DNA from: Sphingobacteriaceae bacterium
GTDB taxonomy: Bacteria > Bacteroidota > Bacteroidia > Sphingobacteriales > Sphingobacteriaceae
Length of the DNA stretch: 42,599 bases
Reading direction: 5' to 3'
Assembly (NCBI GenBank): GCA_903644075.1
Contig: CAHJXH010000008.1
Coordinates: forward strand, 1 to 42,599
The notes under the pieces: model-generated
The model's database searches: none
Seen by the model: only the letters and a program-made list of their open reading frames with translations
What the model was told of the DNA's origin: nothing
Position numbers and translations under genes: made by a program
Part shown: positions 24,635-32,793 of the stretch, in pieces
How the letters are laid out: every line of letters starts with the position of its first letter
How positions within the stretch are numbered: the stretch's first letter is position 1

Positions 24635-25243
24635 TTACACCAACCTATCCTTCACCACCAACGTCCCCGCCACCATATCATGCAAACACTGCTGCTTTTT
24701 GTTGAAAAAGTTAAGCATGTAACCCACACCCAACGTAATTACCGAGAAAAATTTGGCGAAATTTCTGCCAACAGCTGTGCTGATATTTATGGGATAGCCT
24801 TGCATGTCGGTTACTTTAATTTTAAGGATCTGTTTGCCATGCGTAGCCTGCTTGGGGCCGCTTTCCATTACAATATGGTAAATAAGATAAGTGACAGGAA
24901 TTACTACCAGCAGACTTCCACTCAAAATCATGTTGAACATTTTAACCGGTGATATTAGTACGATGAGTAGAGCTGGAACCACAAATACCCCGGTAACAAT
25001 CAGCCAATCAATAACGGCGGCCAGTAATCGTTGATCGAAACTGCCGAAATATTGAGGAATAACCGGTGGTTTGGCAAAACCAAGAATTTCGCGTAACTCT
25101 GGTATCTCGTGAGCTTCCTTATAGTCAATCATGGCTTCGGTTTTTACAAAGTCGGTTGGTTTAAGTCCGTTGGCTTTCAGTTCTGTGATACTGAAAGGGC
25201 CTTCGGGCTTACCGCTGATAACCATGATGTATGTTTGAGACAT
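24635..25243 (-). CDS. GYF_2-RDD family membrane protein
   Basis: A 202-residue protein. Residues 1-55 (YIMVISGKPEGPFSITELKANGLKPTDFVKTE) match the GYF_2/DUF4339 domain. The rest is an RDD domain starting FGSFDQRLLAAVIDWLIV, with membrane helices at about 73-100, 107-125 and 165-182 and the typical GKQILKIKVTDMQGYPI loop. RDD proteins are membrane proteins of mostly unknown role, some linked to ion transport. The GYF-RDD fusion is common in Bacteroidota. It is convergent with the broken toxin gene without any gap. Confidence 0.88.
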   Translation of the reverse strand: MSQTYIMVISGKPEGPFSITELKANGLKPTDFVKTEAMIDYKEAHEIPELREILGFAKPPVIPQYFGSFDQRLLAAVIDWLIVTGVFVVPALLIVLISPVKMFNMILSGSLLVVIPVTYLIYHIVMESGPKQATHGKQILKIKVTDMQGYPINISTAVGRNFAKFFSVITLGVGYMLNFFNKKQQCLHDMVAGTLVVKDRLV

Positions 25244-25275
25244 GTTTTAAATATAAAAATTATAAGCTGCTTCCA

Positions 25276-25384
25276 GATTACCCCTTTATGAATGATACTG
25301 CGAGTTGCAGCAGCTGAGTGTTTCCCTAAATTAGGGGAAAGCACTGACTGTGCTACAGCAATAGCTTTATAAGGGGTATAACCT
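25276..25384. repeat. Nested imperfect palindrome in the RDD/LiaF-like gap
   Basis: The outer arms are ttacccctttat and ataaggggtat. Inner arms containing gcagcagctgagtg and gcactgactgtgctacagc flank a strong hairpin at 25317-25345 (agtgtttccc / ggggaaagcact). It resembles no repeat elsewhere in the window. It could be a repeat or a structured RNA. Confidence 0.45.
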
Positions 25385-25406
25385 TATAGGTATGTATTTT
25401 TAATAT

Positions 25407-25446
25407 AAAAAAACCGCTTTGTAAAATTACACAAAGCGGTTTTAAA
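25407..25446 (-). terminator. Terminator for the LiaF-like/PspC operon
   Basis: The stem aaccgctttgt / acaaagcggtt has a 6-nt loop and, in the minus direction, ends in a run of T. It follows the stop of the 25472-26491 gene. Confidence 0.85.
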
Positions 25447-25471
25447 TTATGATAGTGTAGGGTTCGATTGC

Positions 25472-26491
25472 TTAATATCTGCGTACTTTAAAGTCTGACA
25501 GGCCGCCGCTTATAGTAATATAGATCTTGTTTTTAGCTGCATCGAAACCAGGGGTTTTGTACTCGTTGTTACCATCGCTGTTAAAGCCATCGAAGTTATT
25601 TGACGATAGGCCGGTGCTGCTGGTAATCATACAAGCTGCATCTTTAGGCACACTTACGGTAATGTCTGATACGCCTGATGATATAGTAACTTTAGTATTA
25701 TCAGCCACCGGTTGACCAAGTTTAATGCTGAATGATGCCGCGCCACCGCTTAAAACCAAGGAGCGTACTTTAAATTTAGCCAGGTCGAAATCCAGACTGG
25801 TTGCACCTGCTTTAATGTTTACATCCCATAATGGGTTGGTGTTTAATTTCAGCGTGGCGGTATTAGATTTGTTATCGCCCCAGGTAAAGCTTCTGCGGTG
25901 CTCGTTGTTCATGTTAAAATCAACTACGCTCACAGAATCTTCGGTACGGTTTTTCAAGGTGTAACGGCCAGAGAACTCTTTTACATTGGCAGTAAACAAT
26001 TCGTTAGTGGTATCGCTAAGGTTATAGGTTGTACCGCCACCACTTAGGTTTAAGCGGGCCAGTTTAGTGCCGGTTGCAAAAGGGGTGTGGTAAAAACTAT
26101 TACCATCAACTTTAACCATAGCACCTGGATGCATGGTGCTGTCGCTATCGTCGTCGTTATTATTGTCGTCGTCGCTCATGTCCATGTCGTCGTCATCGCT
26201 GTCTTTGTGGTGATGGCCGTTAAAGTAGAACATAGGGAAACGATATTTGTCGCCGAAGTCGCCGAATAATAATAAGCCAAAGCCAATAATTATTACGGTC
26301 AGTTTTATTACAGTAGCCCAAACGGTGCGGTTATTGGCAAATATTAAGTTAACACCTGCAATTACCAGGAATATAGGCCAAAGGTGTAATATGTTGGTCC
26401 AGTGGAAGTGCAGGTATCCAAAATTTCTCAGCAGGACAACTGCCCCAATGAGCACCAGGATAATGCCTGGTGTAATTTTTTCTCTTCTCAT
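25472..26491 (-). CDS. LiaF-like membrane protein (DUF5668 and toast-rack-like domains)
   Basis: A 339-residue protein. The N-terminal part RREKITPGIILVLIGAVVLLRNFGYL and the two helices that follow match the DUF5668/LiaF membrane domain. A striking acidic linker at about residues 93-118 is almost all Asp, Asn, Ser and Met and is preceded by a His-rich patch. The C-terminal half (LARLNLSGGGTTYNL, LVLSGGAASFSIKLG, KIYITISGGLSDFKV) is a beta-repeat like the DUF2154 'toast rack'. LiaF-type proteins tune cell-envelope stress responses. Its start overlaps the PspC gene's stop by 1 bp, so they are translationally coupled. Confidence 0.85.
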   Translation of the reverse strand: MRREKITPGIILVLIGAVVLLRNFGYLHFHWTNILHLWPIFLVIAGVNLIFANNRTVWATVIKLTVIIIGFGLLLFGDFGDKYRFPMFYFNGHHHKDSDDDDMDMSDDDNNNDDDSDSTMHPGAMVKVDGNSFYHTPFATGTKLARLNLSGGGTTYNLSDTTNELFTANVKEFSGRYTLKNRTEDSVSVVDFNMNNEHRRSFTWGDNKSNTATLKLNTNPLWDVNIKAGATSLDFDLAKFKVRSLVLSGGAASFSIKLGQPVADNTKVTISSGVSDITVSVPKDAACMITSSTGLSSNNFDGFNSDGNNEYKTPGFDAAKNKIYITISGGLSDFKVRRY

Positions 26492-27066
26492 TATATTTCA
26501 GTTGAAGGGTTATCGTTGCTTGGTTCTTCTTTTACTTCGGCTTGTGGTTGTACAGGCTCTGCCGGTTGTTGCCATGCTTGTGGCGCAGGCTTTGGTTTGC
26601 TGCTGCCTCTAAGCATTAATGTTAAACCAATTACAACCAATATTACAGGCCACCATTGGCTAAAGTCCCAATCTGGGATAATGTTAAATTCATCCAGCAA
26701 AAAGCCACCGCCTAAAAGTATCAAAACCAGGCCGCCAATTAACGCTGCGGTTGATGGGTGCTTTTGCGGTTGCGGCACAAAAGTAGAAGTTGGCTGGTAA
26801 GATGGATTTGCCGATTGATATTGCTGATAAGGTGAACCCGGAGTAGGGGGTACAGTATAATCAACCGGAGGTATGTAGCTAAATGGTTTTTTAGGCAATA
26901 CAATCCAAAGGATAATGTACAGCAAACCGCCGCCGCCTTTTAAAATTAGGGTTAATACAAATACCAGGCGCACTATTGATACATCTATACCAAAGTAGTC
27001 GGCTAAGCCGGCACAAACGCCACTAATTACTTTGTGGTGCTCATCGCGATATAATTTCTTTTCCAT
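26491..27066 (-). CDS. PspC domain-containing membrane protein
   Basis: A 191-residue protein. Residues 1-60 (KLYRDEHHKVISGVCAGLADYFGIDVSIVRLVFVLTLI) form a classical PspC domain with one or two membrane helices. A Pro/Gln/Tyr-rich linker is followed by a DUF5668-like pair of helices (LIGGLVLILLGGGFLLDEF...VILVVIGLTLML). PspC proteins sense or transmit envelope stress. Coupling by a 1-bp overlap to the LiaF-like gene suggests the pair works together, as in many Bacteroidota. There is no PspA gene nearby. Confidence 0.92.
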   Translation of the reverse strand: MEKKLYRDEHHKVISGVCAGLADYFGIDVSIVRLVFVLTLILKGGGGLLYIILWIVLPKKPFSYIPPVDYTVPPTPGSPYQQYQSANPSYQPTSTFVPQPQKHPSTAALIGGLVLILLGGGFLLDEFNIIPDWDFSQWWPVILVVIGLTLMLRGSSKPKPAPQAWQQPAEPVQPQAEVKEEPSNDNPSTEI

Positions 27067-27090
27067 GTTTTGTTTTGTTTTTGAGTGATA

Positions 27091-27795
27091 TTAAATCTGG
27101 CCAAAAACGGGTGTTATGGTAATTTCGTTAACATTAGCACCGGCACTCATATTATAAATTGCTATTACTGCCGAAGCTATATCATCAGGTAAAACCATTT
27201 TGTTAGCATCAACCTGCATACCATCCCATGAAGAAGTTAAGGTTGAGCCCGGTATTACCGAGGTTACTTTTACACCATATTGTTGCATTTCCAGCCTCAT
27301 TATATTACTAAGACTAAGTGTCGCTGCTTTTGTTACAGTATAGGTGCCAGCTTCAATAACAGGTGTAATAGCGGCAATGGAGCAGATATTAAAGATATGC
27401 CCGTCCTTGGCGGCTGCCAGCTTTTTGCCGAAATAACGGTATAGCTCATAAGCCGGGCGCAGGTTGGCGTTCATTAGTAAATCGAAAGTATCTTCAGCAT
27501 CGTCCATAATAGAAGTTGGCTGGTAGATGCCCACATTGTTTACAATAACATTGATCTGGCCCAACTCTGCCTCTGCTTTTTGGGCAAAATTGAGCAATTG
27601 ATCTTTTTTACTGGCATCGGCTTGTACCGTTATTATGCTGATCTGCTGATTAATACTTTGCAGCTCTGCCTTTATTTGTTCTAAATCTTTTATATTTCGT
27701 GAACAAATTGCAAGGTTTAATCCTTGTTTAGCAAAAGCAAAAGCGATTGCCCGGCCCATGCCCTTGGTAGCACCTGTAATTAAAGCGTTTTTCAT
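27091..27795 (-). CDS. Short-chain dehydrogenase/reductase (SDR), 3-ketoacyl-ACP reductase-like
   Basis: A 234-residue classical SDR. The cofactor loop TGATKGMG is at residues 7-14, the structural motif IVNNVG comes next, then the catalytic Ser in NICSIAA and the YxxxK motif in GTYTVTKAATLS. The arginine in ICSRN after the second strand suggests NADP preference. It has no signal peptide. It precedes the PspC gene on the same strand by 24 bp, so co-transcription is possible, but no functional link is evident. Substrate unknown. Confidence 0.92.
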   Translation of the reverse strand: MKNALITGATKGMGRAIAFAFAKQGLNLAICSRNIKDLEQIKAELQSINQQISIITVQADASKKDQLLNFAQKAEAELGQINVIVNNVGIYQPTSIMDDAEDTFDLLMNANLRPAYELYRYFGKKLAAAKDGHIFNICSIAAITPVIEAGTYTVTKAATLSLSNIMRLEMQQYGVKVTSVIPGSTLTSSWDGMQVDANKMVLPDDIASAVIAIYNMSAGANVNEITITPVFGQI

Positions 27796-27848
27796 GCTTA
27801 AAATTACCTCAATTGTTACAAGCTATAAAGCCTGCTGATTAAAAAATG

Positions 27849-27856
27849 TATTTTTG
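27849..27856 (+). promoter_or_regulatory. Bacteroidota-type -7 box upstream of the MlaE-like gene
   Basis: TATTTTTG matches TAnnTTTG and lies 24 nt before the ATG at 27881, in the 85-bp gap divergent from the SDR gene. No convincing -33 box was seen. Confidence 0.4.
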
Positions 27857-27880
27857 ACTCAAATTATTTAGAATAGTAGA

Positions 27881-28612
27881 ATGTTTACTTCTTTCGGCAG
27901 ATACATCTTGTTATTGCGTTTAAGCTTTAGAAAGCCTGAAAAATTCAGTGTTTACTGGGGCGAGGTTATGCGCGAAATGGTTTCCATCGGTGTTGGATCG
28001 TTGGGGATCATCAGCATTATTTCGGTTTTTATTGGTGCGGCAACTACCATACAGGTAGCATTTCAGCTTAGCAGCCCTTTGGTGCCTGCAAGTGTTGCAG
28101 GTAGCATAGCACGCGATAGTACCATTTTAGAGTTTAGCCCAACAATATCTGCCTTGGTATTGGCAGGCAGGGTAGGCTCCAGCATTGCGTCGCAAATTGG
28201 CACCATGCGGGTTACCGAACAAATAGATGCGCTGGAAATTATGGGTGTTAATGCGCCCGGTTATCTCATCGCGCCTAAAATAATTGGCGGCCTTACCATG
28301 TTTCCTTTATTGGTTATTATGTCCATATGCCTGGGCATTACGGGAGGTTATATTGCCTGTTTGGCTTCTGGCGACGTATCTACTGCTGATTATATTACCG
28401 GTTTACGCGACGGTTTTTTACCATTAACCATACAGGTTGCTATCGTTAAATCAATTGCTTTTGGTTTTATCATTACTTCAATTTGTGCTTACCAGGGTTT
28501 CTATACTTCGGGCGGTGCGCTTGAGGTTGGCCAGTCGGCAACTAAAGGTGTTGTATACAGTTGCGTAATGGTTTTATTTGCTGATTTAGTTATTACCCGT
28601 TTAATGTTATGA
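27881..28612 (+). CDS. mlaE: MlaE/YrbE-family ABC transporter permease
   Basis: A 243-residue multi-pass membrane protein. It shows the MlaE pattern: SIGVGSLGIISIISVFIGAATTIQVAFQ, then the long conserved FSPTISALVLAGRVGSSIASQIGTMRVTEQIDALEIMGVNAP, and C-terminal GYIACLASGDV and GVVYSCVMVLFADLVITRLML. MlaE is the permease of a phospholipid transporter that maintains outer-membrane lipid asymmetry. The stop overlaps the next gene by 4 nt (ATGA), so permease and ATPase are co-translated. A periplasmic MCE (MlaD) gene does not follow in this window. Confidence 0.92.
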   Translation: MFTSFGRYILLLRLSFRKPEKFSVYWGEVMREMVSIGVGSLGIISIISVFIGAATTIQVAFQLSSPLVPASVAGSIARDSTILEFSPTISALVLAGRVGSSIASQIGTMRVTEQIDALEIMGVNAPGYLIAPKIIGGLTMFPLLVIMSICLGITGGYIACLASGDVSTADYITGLRDGFLPLTIQVAIVKSIAFGFIITSICAYQGFYTSGGALEVGQSATKGVVYSCVMVLFADLVITRLML

Positions 28613-29361
28613 TCGAAATAAAGGATATTTATAAAACGTTTGGTGATAACGAAGTACTAAAAGGCATTACTGCCAATTTTTTGCCCGGCAAAAATAACCT
28701 GATCATCGGTGGTTCTGGTTCCGGTAAAACTACTTTGCTGAAATGTATTGTAGGTTTACACGAACCAACTAAAGGCGAAGTGATATTCGACGGAGAGAAT
28801 TTTACAGAAATGGATTTCGAGCAGCGTGTGCCTATCCGTAAGCAGATTGGGATGTTGTTTCAAAACTCTGCCTTGTTTGATTCGATGACGGTTGAGGAGA
28901 ATATCATTTTCCCGCTGAACCTGTTTACTACCATGTCTAAAGCCGAAAAGATAGACCGTGCCAATTTTTGTTTAGAGCGGGTTAATCTGAAAGACAAAAA
29001 CAAATTATATCCATCAGAGCTTTCGGGCGGTATGAAAAAACGCGTAGGTATTGCGCGAGCCATTTCGATGGAACCTAAATATCTTTTTGTGGATGAGCCC
29101 AACTCTGGCCTCGACCCGCAAACTTCTATCGTAATTGATGAACTGATCCAGGAGTTGACAGCCGAGTACCAGATTACAACCGTAATGGTTACCCACGATA
29201 TGAACTCGGTAATGGGTATTGGCGACCATATTTTGTTTTTATACCAGGGTAAAAAATGGTGGGAAGGATCGAACAAGGAAATAGCCCACACCGATAATAA
29301 AGAACTGAATGATTTTGTGTTTGCCAGCAAGTTTACACAAGCAGCGAGGGAGAAACTATAA
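28609..29361 (+). CDS. mlaF: MlaF-type ABC transporter ATP-binding protein
   Basis: A 250-residue ABC ATPase. Walker A GGSGSGKT is at residues 34-41, the Q-loop is in GMLFQNSALFDSMTVEENI, the signature is LSGGMKKRVGIARAI, Walker B is YLFVDEPNSGLDP, and the H-loop is VTHDM. The SALFDSxTVxEN phrase is typical of the MlaF branch. It overlaps mlaE by 4 nt. Together they would form the inner-membrane core of a lipid transporter. A MlaB-type STAS partner is also absent here. Confidence 0.92.
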   Translation: MIEIKDIYKTFGDNEVLKGITANFLPGKNNLIIGGSGSGKTTLLKCIVGLHEPTKGEVIFDGENFTEMDFEQRVPIRKQIGMLFQNSALFDSMTVEENIIFPLNLFTTMSKAEKIDRANFCLERVNLKDKNKLYPSELSGGMKKRVGIARAISMEPKYLFVDEPNSGLDPQTSIVIDELIQELTAEYQITTVMVTHDMNSVMGIGDHILFLYQGKKWWEGSNKEIAHTDNKELNDFVFASKFTQAAREKL

Positions 29362-29366
29362 TCTGG

Positions 29367-29500
29367 TTTCGAGTTGTGAGTTACGAGTGCTTTGAAGAAT
29401 TTAGTAGTGTATAAAAGGTAAATATTATCTTTGCAATGTAATTTATAAAGTCGGTTGCCTGGTATTCATAACTCGAAACGCTCAACTCGCTACTCAAAAC
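29367..29500. repeat. Heptad repeat islands H9 and H10 in inverted arrangement
   Basis: H9 at 29367-29390 (ttcgagt / tgtgagt / tacgagt) and H10 at 29468-29500 (taactcg / aaacgct / caactcg / ctactca) are 7-bp-periodic and roughly reverse complements of each other. They flank 77 bp that contain the promoter box of the next gene. Confidence 0.65.
29426..29433 (+). promoter_or_regulatory. Bacteroidota-type -7 box for the 29507 methyltransferase gene
   Basis: TATCTTTG matches TAnnTTTG exactly and is identical to the box before ispG. It lies 73 nt before the ATG, so the 5' leader would contain heptad island H10. Confidence 0.5.
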
Positions 29501-29506
29501 TAAAAT

Positions 29507-30394
29507 ATGATCCAACTCCTTACGCCCCAGCACTGGAAAGACTACGAATTAATTGATTGCGGCAATTTTGAAAAGCTGGAACGTTTTGGCGATGTTGTAA
29601 CCGTTAGGCCCGAGCCACAAGCTGTGTGGGCTAAAATTTTATCCGATAGTGAATGGACCCGCTTGCAAACCATCCGTTTCAGGGGCCGTTCGGCAACATC
29701 AGGCGATTGGGTGAAGAAGAACCCTAAAACCCCCGACCGCTGGCACATCGGTTATAAAAATGATGATGCGGCTATCCAGTTTCGTTTGGCATTAACATCT
29801 TTTAAACACGTTGGTATATTCCCCGAGCAGGCCGTAAACTGGGATTATATCTCAAGCCATGTTAAACAAATTAAGGCTAAAAGCCCTAAAGTGCTTAACC
29901 TGTTTGCTTATACCGGTGGTGCTTCATTAATTGCAAGGGCTGCAGGTGCTGATACTACACACGTAGATTCTATACGCCAGGTGGTAAGCTGGGCTAACGA
30001 AAACCAGGAATTATCGAGTCTCGAAAACATCCGCTGGGTGGTTGAAGATGCTTTGAAATTTGTGAAACGCGAATTAAAACGCGGTAAAAAATATAATGGT
30101 ATCATCCTTGATCCACCAGCCTATGGCCACGGCCCTAACGGCGAAAAATGGAAACTGGAAGATCATATTAACGAAATGATGCACGATGTTGTGCAACTCT
30201 TAGACCCCGAAGAGCATTTCCTGATCCTGAATACTTACTCACTGGGTTTCTCGTCTGTTATTGTAGAAAATTTAATCCGCAGCGCTTTCCCTAAAGTGGA
30301 AAACCTGGAGTGCGGAGAGCTTTATTTACAGGCAACATCGGGCATTAAATTGCCTCTTGGTGTGTTCGGTAAATTCTATAAAACAAAAGAATAA
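29507..30394 (+). CDS. Class I SAM-dependent RNA methyltransferase (RlmI-like catalytic domain)
   Basis: A 295-residue protein. A short N-terminal beta domain is followed by the SAM-binding loop VLNLFAYTGGASLIARAAGA at about residue 128. Next come an acidic motif II (THVDSIRQVVSWANEN) and the catalytic-type motif ILDPPAYGHGPNGEKWKLED. The layout is that of COG1092-like 23S rRNA cytosine methyltransferases without the PUA domain. The exact target base is unknown. Its leader carries a heptad island, and it is separate from mlaF. Confidence 0.87.
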   Translation: MIQLLTPQHWKDYELIDCGNFEKLERFGDVVTVRPEPQAVWAKILSDSEWTRLQTIRFRGRSATSGDWVKKNPKTPDRWHIGYKNDDAAIQFRLALTSFKHVGIFPEQAVNWDYISSHVKQIKAKSPKVLNLFAYTGGASLIARAAGADTTHVDSIRQVVSWANENQELSSLENIRWVVEDALKFVKRELKRGKKYNGIILDPPAYGHGPNGEKWKLEDHINEMMHDVVQLLDPEEHFLILNTYSLGFSSVIVENLIRSAFPKVENLECGELYLQATSGIKLPLGVFGKFYKTKE

Positions 30395-30512
30395 AGGGAT
30401 ATTCCTAATATGAGTAATCTTTTACGAAATCAAATCAACTATTAAATAATTTTAACCATCTTGGTGCTGATTATCGAAACCTTAAGCAAGCATACTTTAC
30501 AACAATATTTAA

Positions 30513-31595
30513 ATGAAATTTAAAGCTTTTTTACTAACGGGGTCCATGGCTTTGGCATCCGTATTACTGTTTACCAACTGCAGTAATGGCAGCAAAACCA
30601 CCGCAAAAACAACTACAACCAAAACAACCAGTAAAGACAGTACAGGTACTACAACAACTGCAACTGCGGATACTGATACCCTGTCTGTGGTAAAAACAAC
30701 TTACCCGCCGCTTGATAAGGCTAAGTATGACTCGCTAATGAAGTACCTGGCCAATGGTGATACCACCGGCAAATGGCCAGTGAAAGGTGCACCATATCCA
30801 TTAGATGGGGCAATCCTTCCATTCAAAAGGGTAGTGGCTTACTACGGTAACCTATATTCTAAAAAGATGGGTATTTTAGGCGAACTACCTCCCAATGAAA
30901 TGCTTGCCAAACTAAAAGGCGAGGTTAAAGAATGGGAGAAAATAGATCCGAAAATCCCTGTACAACCGGCATTGCACTACATTGCAGTAGTTGCCAGCGG
31001 CGACCCGGGTAAAGATGGTAAGTACCGTCACCGTATGCCGTTTAAACAAATTGATAGCATTCTGGTACTGGCTAAAAAAGCACATGCTATTGTGTTTCTG
31101 GATGTGCAGGTGTCATTAAGCACTATACAGGCCGAGTTGCCACTTTTAGAAAAATACTTGATGATGCCGCAAGTACATTTCGGTATGGATCCAGAATTTT
31201 CGATGAAAGATGGCACCCATCCTGGAAAAAAAATCGGTACCTATGATGCCGCTGATGTAAACTATGTATCTGGTTACCTGGCTAACCTGGTTACCAAATA
31301 CCACTTGCCTCCAAAAATCCTGATCGTTCACCGTTTTACTAAAAAAATGCTGACCAACTATCAGAACATCAAACTACGTAAAGAAATTCAAATGGTAATT
31401 GACATGGATGGCTGGGGCGAACCTGACTTAAAAACAGGCACCTACCGTTACTTTATCCACAATGAGCCGGTACAGTTTACAGGTTTCAAATTGTTCTACA
31501 AAAACGATATTAAGAAAGCGCCTCACCACATGCTAACACCAGCAGAAGTGATAAAAAACTATAAACCACACCCTATCTACATTCAATACCAATAG
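30513..31595 (+). CDS. Lipoprotein of unknown function
   Basis: A 360-residue protein. The signal MKFKAFLLTGSMALASVLLFTNC ends in a lipobox with Cys at residue 23. A Thr/Lys-rich linker to about residue 60 follows, then a globular domain. That domain contains HYIAVVASGDPGKDGKYRHRMP, AHAIVFLDVQVSLSTIQAELPLLEKYL, HFGMDPEF and ILIVHRFTKKMLTNY. This alternation suggests an alpha/beta barrel. The motifs are well ordered but I know no named family. It is followed after 4 bp by a Gfo/Idh oxidoreductase gene, so both are likely in one transcript. Confidence 0.8.
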   Translation: MKFKAFLLTGSMALASVLLFTNCSNGSKTTAKTTTTKTTSKDSTGTTTTATADTDTLSVVKTTYPPLDKAKYDSLMKYLANGDTTGKWPVKGAPYPLDGAILPFKRVVAYYGNLYSKKMGILGELPPNEMLAKLKGEVKEWEKIDPKIPVQPALHYIAVVASGDPGKDGKYRHRMPFKQIDSILVLAKKAHAIVFLDVQVSLSTIQAELPLLEKYLMMPQVHFGMDPEFSMKDGTHPGKKIGTYDAADVNYVSGYLANLVTKYHLPPKILIVHRFTKKMLTNYQNIKLRKEIQMVIDMDGWGEPDLKTGTYRYFIHNEPVQFTGFKLFYKNDIKKAPHHMLTPAEVIKNYKPHPIYIQYQ

Positions 31596-31599
31596 GGAG

Positions 31600-32565
31600 A
31601 TGGTTCGTTGGGGTATTATAGGTACAGGCCGTATTTCGCACCGCTTTATGCAAGGGCTTGCTACAGTTAAAGGAGCAACATTTACAGGAGCGTGGAGCAG
31701 AAGGGCCGAGCCGGTAAACGAGTTTGTATCCAAATATGGAGGCAAAGCTTTTACCTCAGTTGATGAACTTTTAGCCGCATCAGATATTGATGCGGTTTAT
31801 ATTGCCACCCTGCCCGATAGCCACATGCACTACAGTATTGCTGCACTTAAAGCAGGCAAGCATGTACTTTGCGAAAAGCCATCGACTGTAAACTTACCCC
31901 AGCTGGAAGAAATACTGGCTGTTGCCAAGCAGCAAAACTTATTATTTGTGGAGGCTATGAAGCCTCCATTTTTTCCTTTATACCGCGCGCTTAAAAAACA
32001 CCTGGAAACCGACCCAATTGGTCCGGTTGGTTATGTGCGTGCCGGTTCGTCGGTTGCCGGTTTAGAACCCGAGCATCCAAACTTTAGCCATGCCGGTATT
32101 GGTGGTGGTTTAATGGCCATTGCCCCTTACGAAGTTTTCTTAGCTGCCGATTGGCTAGGCCAAGCACTCGAAGTACAAACTATGGGGCACTTTGCCGATA
32201 AACAGGTGGATATGTTCAGCATGTTTCAAACTAAACATGAGGCTGGGTATGCGCAATTATATTGCGGTTTCGAACTGCATGGCAAAGGCGATGCCTTAAT
32301 CTGCGGCACGCTCGGCAATATCACCATCCACAAAAACTGGTGGAACCCATCTAAAGCCACCATCGATTATTTAGACGGCCATGTGGTTGAACTGGACAAA
32401 CCTTTCACCGCCGGAGGCCTCAATTACGAAACCGAACATTTTTGCCGGTTGATTGAAGACGGCCTAACAGAAAGCCCGGTAATTACGCATGACCTTTCGC
32501 GCGAAATGATCAGCATGCTGGATAAGGCAAGGGCACAGATTGGGTTGAAGTTTGAAGGAGAGTAA
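31600..32565 (+). CDS. Gfo/Idh/MocA family oxidoreductase
   Basis: A 321-residue NAD(P)-dependent dehydrogenase. The Rossmann motif WGIIGTGRISHRFMQGL is at residues 4-20, then AVYIATLPDSHMHYSIAALKAGKHVLCEKPSTVN with the conserved EKP lysine. The C-terminal alpha/beta domain is of the usual size. Such enzymes act on sugars, inositols or related polyols. There is no Tat or Sec signal, so it is cytoplasmic. The 4-bp gap to the lipoprotein gene suggests co-expression. The substrate cannot be told from sequence. Confidence 0.93.
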   Translation: MVRWGIIGTGRISHRFMQGLATVKGATFTGAWSRRAEPVNEFVSKYGGKAFTSVDELLAASDIDAVYIATLPDSHMHYSIAALKAGKHVLCEKPSTVNLPQLEEILAVAKQQNLLFVEAMKPPFFPLYRALKKHLETDPIGPVGYVRAGSSVAGLEPEHPNFSHAGIGGGLMAIAPYEVFLAADWLGQALEVQTMGHFADKQVDMFSMFQTKHEAGYAQLYCGFELHGKGDALICGTLGNITIHKNWWNPSKATIDYLDGHVVELDKPFTAGGLNYETEHFCRLIEDGLTESPVITHDLSREMISMLDKARAQIGLKFEGE

Positions 32566-32575
32566 ACGAATGCAG

Positions 32576-32642
32576 AGAGACGCAAAGTATTGTGCCTCTA
32601 CGTGAAAAATATAATTGTAGAGACACAATACTTTGTGTCTCT
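32576..32642. repeat. Palindromic repeat R9 upstream of the serine hydrolase gene
   Basis: A 67-bp hairpin with arms agagacgcaaagtattgtg and cacaatactttgtgtctct. A near-copy in opposite orientation (R11) lies at 33906-33978, on the other side of the serine hydrolase gene. Confidence 0.8.
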
Positions 32643-32666
32643 TTTTGTTTGTAGCTTCCAGAGCGC

Positions 32667-32738
32667 TATCATGCTGAGGTTACTCGAAGCATAAGCGTCA
32701 GCTCTCTGCACCATACTTCGACCGAGCTCAGCATGATA
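32667..32738. repeat. Palindromic repeat R10 (ATCATGCTGAG ends)
   Basis: The ends tatcatgctgag and ctcagcatgata are perfect 12-bp inverted repeats. Inner arms ctcgaagcat and atacttcgac are partly paired. The outer sequence tcatgctga also occurs in the R2 end, hinting at a shared family. Confidence 0.75.
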
Positions 32739-32793
32739 CCTCTTGCTTAATTAGCGTTGAAAAGCGTATATTGATTTGCAAATCATTACCCCA

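Noticed and set aside
26087-26612. Plus-strand frames opposite the LiaF-like and PspC genes
   Set aside because: They are valine-rich mirror translations of the Asp-rich and Pro-rich segments of the real minus-strand genes.
32776-32793. TTG start 18 nt upstream in the serine hydrolase frame
   Set aside because: The ATG at 32794 begins a normal signal peptide directly; the extra residues would disturb it.
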